NCBI GenBank assembly: GCA_963696875.1
Contig: CAVOLQ010000002.1
Span: 496,001-560,000, forward strand
Source of the DNA: Albibacterium sp963696875
Lineage (GTDB): Bacteria; Bacteroidota; Bacteroidia; Sphingobacteriales; Sphingobacteriaceae
Reading direction: 5' to 3'
DNA length: 64,000 nucleotides
How positions within the stretch are numbered: the first letter of the stretch is position 1; every line of letters starts with the position of its first letter. Shown here piece by piece: positions 1 through 9,500 of this stretch. The notes under the pieces were generated by a model. That model saw only the letters and a list, made by a program, of their open reading frames with translations, was not told where the DNA came from and ran no database searches. A program made the position numbers and the translations under genes.

Positions 1-328
1 TCAAAAAGCTATTTTCATGATGATGGAAGAAACCGAATTCATGCTGAATTATTACCATCTTTATTTTTATGTCAAGATTTATCTTTTTTGACAATTCTAA
101 GTAGTCTCCTTCTTTAGAAGTATCCAGAATATACGTTACTTCTTCTGGGTAACTATGTTTTTCGTTTTTAGACTCAAGTGCACAAATTTTAATTGAAAAA
201 GATCTATCGAATTTAATGTCCAACATTTTTATCAAATCCTGAGAGAATGTAGCAATTCCACATTCTCTGGGAGGATAAGAAGTAATGAATAATATTTCGG
301 GCAGAACGATATTGAGTTGAATTGACAT
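1..328 (-). CDS. Glycosyltransferase family 4, N-terminal fragment
   Basis: Partial gene that runs off the left edge; about 109 residues are visible. I translated it by hand from an ATG at 326-328. The N-terminus contains ITSYPPRECGIATFSQDL near residues 15-32, the typical opening of Bacteroidota GT4 (GT-B fold) glycosyltransferases, where the glycine-rich turn lies at the acceptor-side Rossmann fold. The later segment VIIQHEFGFF fits the end of the first Rossmann beta-sheet. The donor-binding C-terminal half is outside the window, so substrate and product cannot be stated. It is on the same strand as the two PepSY-like genes that precede it in transcription order. Confidence 0.75.
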   Translation of the reverse strand, partial: MSIQLNIVLPEILFITSYPPRECGIATFSQDLIKMLDIKFDRSFSIKICALESKNEKHSYPEEVTYILDTSKEGDYLELSKKINLDIKIKMVIIQHEFGFFHHHENSFL

Positions 329-405
329 AATTTTTAATTAATGGTGGGAGATACACGAAATACGAAACATACTAATACAACAATTCTAACAAACTGGATT
401 AAATT

Positions 406-1047
406 CTACCTTTCGTGTACATTGCTGAAATAGGAAACCTCTCCGTCTTTAGTTATTTGTACGACGATTTCGTGAGCACCTTTCCTTAAAAGCAAGAAGT
501 AAGCTTCATCTGGCAAAAAGTTGCCAAAGAAATTTAAAAAATCGTTATCATTATTTAAGTCATCATGAAAAAACATTGCCTTTTCGGGAACATAGTCTGG
601 ATAATCTTTAGTAATACGTTCACGACCTTTTTCTGGTAGGTCAGCGTAATCGACATAATAACCCTCACCAATTAACTCATCGTCATAATTAAAAAATGCT
701 ATCATCGATTTGTTATTCATGGTAAAGTCAACTTCATAATACCCTTCTTCCACCTTCCAATTCACATTTTCCACGTTAGAAAAGTCTTCTGAAAATTGAT
801 TCCGAGTCATTATTGGGATTTTATCGATATCATTCATAGTATTTTGATTAGTCGATCTGAGTTGTTTCGTGATATCGCCTTTCTCTTTAACCTGAGCATA
901 AGTAAGGCTAAAAAAAATCATAACTAAAAAACCGACTAAGCCAGCTATTCCAAAAACACGTTGAAATTTAGGGGAAAAGTGCCTGGCATCTTTTTTCTGA
1001 ATGTCATCGCTTGCTATAAGCTGGTGACTTTTGATTAATTGTTTCAT
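406..1047 (-). CDS. PepSY-like periplasmic protein, paralogue 1
   Basis: A 213-residue protein with a cytoplasmic-looking N-terminus of about 30 residues, then a hydrophobic segment (about 32-52) ending in TYAQ that could be an uncleaved anchor or a late signal peptide. The rest resembles the PepSY-like (beta-lactamase-inhibitor-like) fold common in Bacteroidota: the blocks NVNWKVEEGYYEVDF and FFNYDDELIGEGYYVDY are typical of it. These proteins are exported, and their ligand is generally unknown. The neighbouring gene at 1223-1828 is a clear tandem paralogue with the same architecture. I assign no specific function. Confidence 0.7.
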   Translation of the reverse strand: MKQLIKSHQLIASDDIQKKDARHFSPKFQRVFGIAGLVGFLVMIFFSLTYAQVKEKGDITKQLRSTNQNTMNDIDKIPIMTRNQFSEDFSNVENVNWKVEEGYYEVDFTMNNKSMIAFFNYDDELIGEGYYVDYADLPEKGRERITKDYPDYVPEKAMFFHDDLNNDNDFLNFFGNFLPDEAYFLLLRKGAHEIVVQITKDGEVSYFSNVHER

Positions 1048-1222
1048 TTTGGTTATTATTTAATAAATTAGCATGTTTCTAAGGAGCCACGCCATGATAT
1101 CCCAACAGATAATCGATTGAATTGGTTTTATTTTACACTAAAACATTTACATTTAAAACACATAATCCCATTTCAAGAATGTTTGCAGATTGGGATTTTT
1201 TGAAATTCTAACAAATTTAAAT

Positions 1223-1828
1223 CTACCTCGAATTCGTTCTGATATAATAGGCTACCTCTCCATCTTTGGTTACATTTACAACTATTTCTTTAGCATCTTC
1301 TTTTAAAAGCACGAAATAGCTCTCTTCTGGCAAAGTGCTGCCCGGGAAATTCAAAAAATCACTTACATTACTTTCGTTATTATTGAAAAACATTGACTTT
1401 TGTGGACTATAGTTCGGGTATTTCTCGGCAATACGTTCGCGAGCTTTCTCTGGTAAATCAGTATATTCAACATAATAACCCTCCCCGATTAATTGGTCAT
1501 CATAATTAAAAAAAGCCATCAATGGTTTATTATCTTTAGTAAAACTTGCTTTGTAATACCCATCTTCCTTTTTCCAAATCACATTTTGTACTTCGGAGTA
1601 GTTTGCTGCAAATTCATTCTTAGTATTTACCGGTATTTTATCAATTTCATTAACTAGGTTTAGCTTCGGGATTTGAGCAAAACTAAAGCTAACAAAAATC
1701 AATACTAAAAAACTGACTAAGCCAGCCTTTCCAAAAACACTTAGAAATTTCAATGCAGCATCTCCCCCGTTTCCTTTGCCAAAGCCATCGCTTAATCTAA
1801 GCATTTGACTGCAGATTAATTTTTCCAT
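1223..1828 (-). CDS. PepSY-like periplasmic protein, paralogue 2
   Basis: A 201-residue tandem paralogue of the gene at 406-1047. Shared blocks include VFGKAGLV, FFNYDDQLIGEGYYVEY, DLPEKARERI and the C-terminal KEIVVNVTKDGEVAYY. It has a hydrophobic segment at about residues 32-52 ending in SFAQ, then the PepSY-like domain. The region between the hydrophobic segment and the domain is shorter than in paralogue 1. The two genes are separated by about 175 bp, and each has a similar upstream sequence, so the duplication probably included the promoter. Function is unknown; export to the periplasm is inferred. Confidence 0.7.
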   Translation of the reverse strand: MEKLICSQMLRLSDGFGKGNGGDAALKFLSVFGKAGLVSFLVLIFVSFSFAQIPKLNLVNEIDKIPVNTKNEFAANYSEVQNVIWKKEDGYYKASFTKDNKPLMAFFNYDDQLIGEGYYVEYTDLPEKARERIAEKYPNYSPQKSMFFNNNESNVSDFLNFPGSTLPEESYFVLLKEDAKEIVVNVTKDGEVAYYIRTNSR

Positions 1829-1980
1829 TTTCTTATTTATTTTAATCCTGATCTCACTATGAAACAGAGAATCAACTCAATTGGTTTTATTTTTACATTT
1901 AATTTAAAATACATCGTTTATAAAAAATAGTAGTCGATAAACAAAAACAAACCCCTTTCAAGAATGTTTACGGAGCAATA
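1829..1980 (-). promoter_or_regulatory. Upstream region duplicated between the two PepSY-like genes
   Basis: This region and the one upstream of paralogue 1 (1048-1200) share two blocks in the same order: an AACATTCTTGAAA-type block (minus strand; plus-strand copies near 1172-1186 and 1954-1968) and an AATAAAACCAATT-type block closer to the gene. Conservation outside the coding sequence suggests a shared promoter or operator. I cannot place -33/-7 boxes with confidence. Confidence 0.35.
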
Positions 1981-1988
1981 TCTAGATC

Positions 1989-2756
1989 ATGAAAAATACA
2001 GTCTTTATCAACTTTATTCTTATTTTAACTTTTCTTCTCTGCTCTCTAAATGTAAAAGCCCAAAACACTTGGATAGGGGTTCGCGGTGGGATAAGTATTC
2101 CAAATTTAACCGCTGGAGGCACTCAAACTCCTATAAATACCGGTTACAGCTCAAGGCTAGGTCCAGATTTCGGGATTTTAGTTCAATTTGAAATCACGAA
2201 ACTATTTTCTATACAGCCTATGGTGGAATACTCCTCCCAAGGAGGAAAAAAATCAGGACTGCAAGCCCTAACAGTTCCTAGCGATTTGGTTCCTATGTTT
2301 CCTCCCAATCAAACCCCGGCCTATTTATATGCCAATTACAAAAGCGAAGCGAAATTGAACTACCTTATGATTCCGATATTAGCCAAATTTGGATGGAATA
2401 TATCCCAATCCCCTTTCCGCATTTACATAGATGCAGGCCCTTTTGTAAGTTTCTTATTAACCGCAAAACAGATTACTCGTGGAAAAAGCGAATTTTTTAC
2501 TGATGCGGCCGGCCAAATGCCCTTACCAATCGGAGTACAATTACTTGATAACACTGAGAACATAAAAGACCAGATTCATAAAACCAATTTGGGAGTAGAG
2601 GGAAATGTTGGACTTAGTTATCAAGTCAATAAAAACAGAATATTTATTGAAGGCGGGGGAAATTATGGCTTTCTAAATATTCAAAAAGGAAACGAAAATG
2701 GTAAAAATAATTCGGGAGCTGCAACTGCTAACCTTGGTTATGCATATCGTTTCTAA
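1989..2756 (+). CDS. Porin-family outer-membrane beta-barrel protein
   Basis: A 255-residue protein with a cleavable signal peptide (residues 1-24, ending VKAQ). The mature part starts with WIGVRGGISIPNL, the usual first strand of small OMP_b-brl/PorT-like barrels, and ends with an aromatic residue (AYRF), the outer-membrane insertion signal. Alternating short strands and polar loops support a barrel of about 8-10 strands. It is transcribed divergently from the PepSY-like pair. No ligand can be assigned. An overlapping reading frame at 1964-2191 is a shadow. Confidence 0.75.
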   Translation: MKNTVFINFILILTFLLCSLNVKAQNTWIGVRGGISIPNLTAGGTQTPINTGYSSRLGPDFGILVQFEITKLFSIQPMVEYSSQGGKKSGLQALTVPSDLVPMFPPNQTPAYLYANYKSEAKLNYLMIPILAKFGWNISQSPFRIYIDAGPFVSFLLTAKQITRGKSEFFTDAAGQMPLPIGVQLLDNTENIKDQIHKTNLGVEGNVGLSYQVNKNRIFIEGGGNYGFLNIQKGNENGKNNSGAATANLGYAYRF

Positions 2757-2861
2757 TAAATGTAATAAAGAAGATCAAAACCGTCATTCATTAATAGTTT
2801 TAACGTTCTTAGTATATTTTGTCTTATTAAATCTAGAAGGCTTTTGCAGTGGACCTACGTA

Positions 2862-2895
2862 AGCCATCTCCTGATGGCTATTTGCTGAATTTTTA
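2862..2895 (+). terminator. Possible terminator after the barrel gene
   Basis: A short inverted repeat, AGCCATC (2862-2868) and GATGGCT (2873-2879), with a 4-nt loop, followed by a T-rich stretch about 10 nt downstream. The stem is only 7 bp and the T-run is displaced, so this is a weak call. Confidence 0.3.
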
Positions 2896-2948
2896 CCAAA
2901 TTAAATCAAACCAATAGGTTGTAAACTTGTTTAAAAACAAAACACATT

Positions 2949-3950
2949 ATGAAAAAAATCGCAATTAATGGGTTCGGAAGAATTGGAAGAGCAGCCTTAA
3001 AAGTAATTACCGAGACGGATGGACTAGAAGTGGTAGCCATAAATGATTTAATGGATATTAATAATGCTTGCTATCTATTAAAATACGATTCCGTTTATGG
3101 AATTTATGAAAGAGATGTTGAAGCAAGCGGAGACCACCTAAAGGTTGGAAGCAAAAATATTATTTACACATCTATCAAAGAGCCCTTAGAACTTCCTTGG
3201 AAAGCGTTAGGCATTGATATCGTTATTGAAAGCACAGGGATTTTCACGAAATATGAAGATTCAAAAAAACATATTGAAGCAGGCGCAAAAACAGTTGTTA
3301 TCTCAGGGCCTTCAAAAAGCGAAGTGCCAACCGTTGTACACGGAGTAAACACTGCAGACGGAAATACAACCATATTCTCATGCGCTAGCTGCACCACGAA
3401 TAATATCAGTCCAATAATGGAAATTATAGGCAGACGAGTTGGAATTAAAAAAGCTATTCTTAACACAATCCATGCCTATACCGCCTCCCAATCTTTAGTA
3501 GACTCTCCTTCAAAAAGAGAACCAAGAATGGGAAGATCTGCTGCTCAAAACCTTGCGCCTGCCTCTACAGGAGCTGCCATTGCCACCACAAAAGCACTGC
3601 CCGAATTTAAGGGAAAATTTGACGGAGTTTCCATCCGTACTCCCGTGGTGATAGGTTCTATCTCGGACATCACCTTTATCGCGTCAAGAAATACATCTGC
3701 CGATGAAATCAACCAGATATTAACAGAAGAAGCTGCAAGTTCAAGGTACAACAAAGTAGTCGCCGTTACAAATGAACCAATAGTATCTTCCGATATTATT
3801 AAAAATCCTTTCGCCTCTACGGTTGATTTAGAAATGACAAGGGTAGTAGACAATGATCTTGTAAAAATAATGACCTGGTATGATAATGAGTGGGGATTTA
3901 CAAATCAAATGATTCGACAAATTTCAGAAATTTATACTCCAACACTTTAA
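2949..3950 (+). CDS. gap: Type I glyceraldehyde-3-phosphate dehydrogenase
   Basis: A 333-residue enzyme catalysing NAD-dependent oxidative phosphorylation of glyceraldehyde-3-phosphate in glycolysis. The N-terminal Rossmann motif GFGRIGR (residues 7-13) and AINDL are clear. The catalytic Cys sits in SCASCTTNNISP near residue 148, and the proton-relay His is in NTIHAYT. The usual second Cys four residues after the nucleophile is Asn here, and the downstream block reads YTASQSLVD with GRSAAQNLAPASTGAA. That is the variant class seen as a secondary GAPDH in Bacteroidota, unlike the commonest form. C-terminal WYDNEWGF is canonical. Pterin carbinolamine dehydratase follows 31 bp downstream. Confidence 0.95.
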   Translation: MKKIAINGFGRIGRAALKVITETDGLEVVAINDLMDINNACYLLKYDSVYGIYERDVEASGDHLKVGSKNIIYTSIKEPLELPWKALGIDIVIESTGIFTKYEDSKKHIEAGAKTVVISGPSKSEVPTVVHGVNTADGNTTIFSCASCTTNNISPIMEIIGRRVGIKKAILNTIHAYTASQSLVDSPSKREPRMGRSAAQNLAPASTGAAIATTKALPEFKGKFDGVSIRTPVVIGSISDITFIASRNTSADEINQILTEEAASSRYNKVVAVTNEPIVSSDIIKNPFASTVDLEMTRVVDNDLVKIMTWYDNEWGFTNQMIRQISEIYTPTL

Positions 3951-3981
3951 AACGAATATCTTTCAACGTAATTAAAAAACA

Positions 3982-4215
3982 ATGTGGCAAGAAACGAATA
4001 ATAAAATATACCGATCATTTGAATTCAAAAACTTCTCTGAAGCCTTTGCATTTATGACACGAGTTGCCTTATTAGCTGAAAAACATGATCACCATCCAAC
4101 ATGGACAAATACATGGAATAAAGTGGAAATTTGGCTTTCAACCCATGATCATGGGAATGTAGTCACACAAAGAGATAGGGATTTAGCCGAAAAGATCGAC
4201 CTCCTGTTAGGATGA
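3982..4215 (+). CDS. 4a-hydroxytetrahydrobiopterin dehydratase (pterin carbinolamine dehydratase)
   Basis: A 77-residue protein at the short end of the PCD/DCoH family. It has the signature EKHDHHPTW (His pair for 4a-carbinolamine dehydration), then the VEIWLSTHDHGNVVTQRD block. It recycles oxidised pterin cofactor. No aromatic amino-acid hydroxylase is present in this window. It lies 31 bp after gap on the same strand and may be cotranscribed. Confidence 0.9.
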   Translation: MWQETNNKIYRSFEFKNFSEAFAFMTRVALLAEKHDHHPTWTNTWNKVEIWLSTHDHGNVVTQRDRDLAEKIDLLLG

Positions 4216-4244
4216 CGAAATAAAAAAAGACATCCATTTTCTTT

Positions 4245-4655
4245 CTATACGAGATTTGCGTCCAAGCTAATTTTAATACTCAATGCCATACTTATGGGGC
4301 AATTTTCTTTTGCACCTTTAGCAAATTCTACAAACTTTTCCTGATCCAAACCAGGTACAATTGCCGTTAAGGTTAAATGAGAAGAAGTAATGACTCCACT
4401 CACAATTTCAACTACAGAAGTAACCTCCAATGAAGTGGGATTAAATCCCCCATCCGTCAAATCCATACTAAGCTTCATCGCGAAACATCCAGCATGTGCT
4501 GCTGCGAGCAATTCCTCTGGATTCGTACCCTTTTCTTCTGCAAAACGACTTTTAAATGAATACTGTGCATTTTCTAAAATGCCACTTTGTGTGTTTAGAT
4601 GACCCCGACCATCGTTAATTGTGCCGTTCCAAACGGCAACTGCTGTACGCTTCAT
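4245..4655 (-). CDS. OsmC-family peroxiredoxin
   Basis: About 136 residues from the internal ATG at 4653-4655 (MKRTAVAVWNG), which matches the usual family N-terminus; the 13 codons upstream look untranslated. The two redox cysteines are in AAHAGCFAMKL and ENCPIS, as in OsmC thiol peroxidases that reduce organic hydroperoxides. EEKGTNPEELLAAAHAGC is the typical family block. It is convergent with the pterin dehydratase gene, with a 29-bp gap. Confidence 0.9.
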   Translation of the reverse strand: MKRTAVAVWNGTINDGRGHLNTQSGILENAQYSFKSRFAEEKGTNPEELLAAAHAGCFAMKLSMDLTDGGFNPTSLEVTSVVEIVSGVITSSHLTLTAIVPGLDQEKFVEFAKGAKENCPISMALSIKISLDANLV

Positions 4656-4735
4656 AATTATTAAATAATAAGATGTGTTAATGGGAACATCCAATTATTT
4701 CATTATGTTTTATAAAAAACAGAATTATCATCAAT

Positions 4736-4770
4736 AAAAAGGGATCGTCTGATTATTAGAACGATCCCTT
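4736..4770 (-). terminator. Rho-independent terminator of the M23 peptidase gene
   Basis: A 10-bp perfect stem, AAGGGATCGT (4739-4748) and ACGATCCCTT (4761-4770), with a 12-nt loop. Reading the minus strand, the stem runs into a T-run (plus-strand A5 at 4736-4740), just downstream of the peptidase stop codon. Confidence 0.75.
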
Positions 4771-4848
4771 TAATAAAAACAATGAATTTTTGAACTTTTG
4801 CTTCGATAAGATGCAACCTGTTTTAATGAGTTCGATTACCTAAGCTTC

Positions 4849-6189
4849 CTAAATCTGACCAAAATACTTTGATAAGTCAGGAGGAACATTTAAATAAACC
4901 GTATACTCTATTTCCTTTTCCTTAGAATCCATTGTGATATTGGCCAATTGCATTTGTTTTACTTTTACCACATCCGCAAAATCATCCTTGTAGCGACTAT
5001 CAAGGGGTGTTGAAGCTCGAAAATTCTTCCTTAAAGCATCTACTTGCCTTCCGTTCTCCCAAAAACGATAGCATACATGTGGTCCGGTCGCTAAGCCTGT
5101 ACTTCCAACATAGCCGATCACCTGTCCTTGGCGAATACGCTGACCTGCCTTAACTGCACGTTTACTCATGTGTAGATATTGGGTAGAATAAGTTTTATTA
5201 TGCTTAATCTTTACATAATTTCCATTCCCTCCTCGATTAGCTGATTCCGTAACCACACCATCAGCTGTTGCAATGATCGGTGTTCCATGCGGAGCAGCGT
5301 AATCCGTTCCTAAATGCGCTTTCCAAACTTTCTGTACAGGATGCAGGCGCTTATTACTAAAGCGCGAACTTATGCGGCTGAACTTTAAGGGGGCTTTTAA
5401 AAATGTTCGACGTAAACTATTACCAGTTTCATCATAATAACCACCCCGGGAAGCGCTATCAGGTTGAAAATAATAAGCTTGAAATTCTTTACCTTTATGA
5501 GAAAAAATTGCAGATTGAATCCTGCCTTGACCTACAGGCGTATCTTTCACATATTGACGTTCATACGTTATTCTAAACCAATCATCCTGCTGAATAGAAT
5601 AAAAGTCAACTACACCACCAAAAATCTCGGCCAATGGAATCGCAATATCAGGGTCACTCCCGCTATCCTGCAAGGCAAGATATAAGGAACTCTTGATAGT
5701 CCCAGCAATGGTTTCTTCTTCTACTGTCACCTCTTTTTTAGCTGCATATACATGCACAGAATCGCGCAAGTCATAAACCAAATAATCTATAGCATTAGGT
5801 TGGTAAACGAAATATGCTAAGCGAGATGGATCGTCCTTCTCCGTAAAAACGACATAAGGTTTTCCTGCACTCATTTTTCGTACGTCAAAAATAGGCTTAG
5901 ACTTTTTAACGATCGTTGAGATCGTAACAGGATCAATTTGATAACGGTTCAATATTGTAGATAAAAACTCATTCCGTTTAATAATATAATCCTCAGTATC
6001 AAAGGAATCTACTTGTATACCGAATCGCATTTGAGGTTCTATATTTTTTGAAATAACTTTTGCTACATCTTGTTCAGGGATTCTGTTTGACTTATTTGAA
6101 TTAAAAGCGGTGGAGGAGAAATAGAGAACAGATGTACCAATTAAAATAAGCCCTAAAAGCACGAATGCATTTGGTTTATGTTTCTTCAT
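4849..6189 (-). CDS. M23-family murein endopeptidase with an N-terminal membrane anchor
   Basis: A 446-residue protein with a single hydrophobic segment (about 10-30) that acts as anchor or signal, a long N-terminal region with LysM/OapA-like and Csd3/ShyA-like character, and a C-terminal LytM domain (about 280-395). The Zn-site motif HLGTDYAAP (His about 291, Asp about 295) and the catalytic-loop His in STQYLHMSK are present. The usual HxH pair near residue 368 reads HVC, so the last Zn ligand is Cys, not His. I have seen this variant in Bacteroidota relatives, so activity is probably kept. Expected role: D,D-endopeptidase for peptidoglycan growth. A terminator follows at 4736-4770. Confidence 0.88.
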   Translation of the reverse strand: MKKHKPNAFVLLGLILIGTSVLYFSSTAFNSNKSNRIPEQDVAKVISKNIEPQMRFGIQVDSFDTEDYIIKRNEFLSTILNRYQIDPVTISTIVKKSKPIFDVRKMSAGKPYVVFTEKDDPSRLAYFVYQPNAIDYLVYDLRDSVHVYAAKKEVTVEEETIAGTIKSSLYLALQDSGSDPDIAIPLAEIFGGVVDFYSIQQDDWFRITYERQYVKDTPVGQGRIQSAIFSHKGKEFQAYYFQPDSASRGGYYDETGNSLRRTFLKAPLKFSRISSRFSNKRLHPVQKVWKAHLGTDYAAPHGTPIIATADGVVTESANRGGNGNYVKIKHNKTYSTQYLHMSKRAVKAGQRIRQGQVIGYVGSTGLATGPHVCYRFWENGRQVDALRKNFRASTPLDSRYKDDFADVVKVKQMQLANITMDSKEKEIEYTVYLNVPPDLSKYFGQI

Positions 6190-6522
6190 ATTTAATTTTT
6201 ATTTATCAATTGCTGTCTTTTAAAGACATGCACTTAATGAAATTTAAAATCATCGGGTTAATTGTTATCATAAAACTACCCTTGATTAAAACAAACGTCA
6301 CGAAAATGGGCATTCCCTAGTAAAATAACAAATAAGGGGTGCAATTATTACATAAACAATAAATGTTTAACTTCTCAACCAAATAGATTACTTAAAAGAC
6401 CCTCCATATTTCGTAAAACAGGCATAAGGAAATCGACAAAAGGTTATTATCGAAATGATAATAAGTTATAAAACAATGAAAGAGGAAAGCAGAGCCCATT
6501 ACAGGCCTGCTCTTTCTGTTTT
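6190..6522. other. Intergenic region with a hairpin near 6485-6517
   Basis: A 333-bp A+T-rich gap. The only structure I see is an imperfect inverted repeat near 6489-6517 (GCAGAGCC then GGCCTGCTC) followed on the plus strand by a T-run. It lies just after the stop of the minus-strand DUF1080 gene and may end that transcript, although the T-run is better placed for plus-strand transcription. The remainder probably holds the promoter of the M23 gene. No reading frame was found. Confidence 0.4.
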
Positions 6523-9500
6523 TTAATCTAATCTTTTAATACGAATGTTTTTAAAATACACTTCAGAACCATGTCCTAGGAAGGCGATATATCCTGATTT
6601 ACGAAACATTCCTGGATGATCTAATCCATCGAGCGTTCCATTTTTCTTCGCGTCTGCAATGCTACCGTCAAGAATTACTGTTCCATTTAAGATTACTTTA
6701 AAATGGTCACCTTTCACCTGTACCTCTTGGTAATTCCACTCTCCTACTGGTTTTAAATAACCTCTTTTGGCACTCAAAATTCCGTATAGAGAGCCGTGGT
6801 ACTGGTATACTTTCAAGTTTTTATAAATGTCCGCATCATTATCAAGAATCTGGACTTCAATTCCCCGATAAGCAGCGTCACCCTCAAGTGGAGCACGCAC
6901 CCCTAGGCCATTATTCGCTCCAGTTGTTAATTTAAATTCAAAGCGAAAAACGAAATCGGAAAATTCATCTTTGGTATATAAATTTCCACCGGATCCTTGA
7001 CTAGGCCTAATTACCATTTCTCCATTTTCTATCTGATAATCTTTTGTATTCCCTGTCCATTTATCCATAGACGTTCCGTCGAATAAAATCTCGAATCCTT
7101 CCTTTTTTTCGTCAGCAGTCAATTGGTAAGGCTCATTGCTTTCCAATTCGCGGATGTAGATATCCCTATAACTAATTCTTGAACCATGAGCTTGCAGTTC
7201 AATCTGTTCCTTTGCGAATATCGGTAAAGAACGATCCCAGAAGTTCTCCAAAACCACGTTATCAGTTACTAATACGCCATTTAAGTATACGGTAACCTTG
7301 TCATCAACCATCTTAATGTAGAAAGTATTCCATTCTCCCAATTGGTTATCGGCCACTGCCAAAGGTTTGCTGACGTGAACTTGGTTATTATATAATCCTC
7401 CGGAGCCTACTTGTGCGCCTGATTTTACACGGGAAGTATCCCAGATTTGAACCTGTGGAGTTCCTCTTAAATAGATACCTGCATCACCGTCTTTATGACC
7501 GTCATCGTAGATTTTCCAATCTACCCACATTTCGATATCTCCATAATCTTTAGTGGTAGCGAGGTTATCGCCTTTACCTAGAAACAAGAGTTCGCCATTG
7601 CTAACTGTCCAGCCCTCGTTCATAATGCGATCAGCTTCCATTTGCTTATCAGCTAAGACTTTGGGATTCATTTTTTTACGGGCGATGGGATTCTCTATTA
7701 ATCCTTTCCAACCTGACAGGTCATTTCCATTGAATATTTGTACAAAGCCTTTTTCGTTATTTATCTCCGATAAATGTTTGCGAATGGCTTCTCTTAAGTA
7801 CTCGCTATCTTGTCCTTTTAGTTCTTGGATGGTGGTATTTAGGTGTTTTTTCACCAATTCACCTTGAATCGCTGGGTTCGCCAGCGCAATATCCATTACG
7901 GTATTTGCAACTTGTTGAGCCAGCTCCTTATCTCCAAAGAATGATCCCGCATAAGCTAAAGCCGGGAAAGTTTTGTGAGCCGATAAAGCTCGTAAAACCA
8001 AGCGTTTTTGAGGGACTGTTTGCGATAATCCCATGGCATCTTTCAACATCAAAACCTTTTGATCGGTTGGAGAGGAAGAGAGATTGATCAAGCGAATAAA
8101 TCCCGTTAAAGCCTGGTTTAAATCAGCTGGGTTCTCGGCTTCTTTGGTAATCGCATAGACCGTCTGTAGGGCATTTTCTTGCTCCCAAGAGGCCAAAGCC
8201 TGAAAAGCAGCCTTGCGATTCAAAGCATCTCCGCTTTTATAGGCATCTACAACCGCGTTTAAGGCCTTATCCCCTCCAATAGTACTTAAGATGCCGTAAT
8301 ATAAAGGTTTTTGATCGGGAGATGCATTTGACATGGCCTGCAATACCTTATCTGTTTGATCGCCTTGTGCTTCTCTCATAGCATAAATAATTGAAGCTTG
8401 AACCTGATTGGCCTCTTTAGGATCCTTAATACTGTTTAATATAGTAAACAATATTGGAAGATCCTTTTCCAAAACGGTCGTAGTCAATGCTTGGAAAGCG
8501 GCTTGTTTTACGTCAGCGTCGCTATCCTGTAACAATGAAAAAATGCTTGCCGATTCTGCATTAGCACCACGCTTACCTAAAACTGAAAGAATAGCTGCTT
8601 GAGAAACTTTTGGCATTTCATTAATTTCTCTTAGTAAGGCAGCGTTAATACCTTGACCTTCCATGGTCAATAAAGCTTCTTTAACTGCATCTACCTCTAC
8701 TGGGTTTCCTTGTTTTAAGATCGGCAAAAGGTCGGATAGTACTGTACTTCCTCCCATTTTACCTGTGGCAGTGATGGCCGCAAGTTTTACTTGAGGATTT
8801 GAAGCCTTTAACTGAGTCTTTATTAAGGGTAACAAAAGAGGCATGTTTTTATCCCCGATTAAGGTAATCACTTCGGACTGTGCCTCAGGATTTCCTTTTT
8901 TCAATTGCTTTAACCAGAAAGCGGATTGAGAAGGAACCATAAAGGGCTGTCCCATTTTTAAGGCTGCAATTCGAAATACTTTATTACCATCATTTGAAGC
9001 TTTCGCTAATGTTGTTAAGCTTTTTTCTCCTTGTATGTCGACTAATAATTGTAGGGCAGCAATTCTTGCCTGAACTTCATGTTTGGCCGTTTGCTTAATT
9101 AAATTCTTTGTTAATTTCTCCGCAAGAGCCTGATTCCCTTCTTTGTTTAAGTTTTGTAAATAATTTAAATAAGCACCGAAAGCGTGGGCATTATCAAATC
9201 GAAATTGGCTTCTCTCGGCCCCTTGAGCTAATAAACTTGCCGAGCTAGGATCTGCAATGGCAGCTAAAGCATAGAGTGCTGCTTTTCGTACTTTTTCATT
9301 TTCATGTTTAGCATATACTGTAATTGCAGTTAATGCTTCATTCCCTTTAATGTGCCCTAAGGCTTCTAATAAAGAAGGGGCTGTTTCATTGTTAGCATTT
9401 GTTAACGCATTTGCCAAGGCTGTTTTAGCTGCCGGACTTCCTATTCCAACCAATGCGCGACTAGCTGGATCCACCAGACGAGCGTGGTTTAAAAAAGGCT

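Noticed and set aside
1964..2191. Open frame overlapping the start of the porin-like barrel
   Set aside because: Low-complexity composition and a real signal peptide plus barrel lie in another frame at 1989-2756.
3164..3466. Antisense frame inside gap
   Set aside because: It overlaps a conserved GAPDH sequence entirely and has no recognisable domain; a shadow of codon use.
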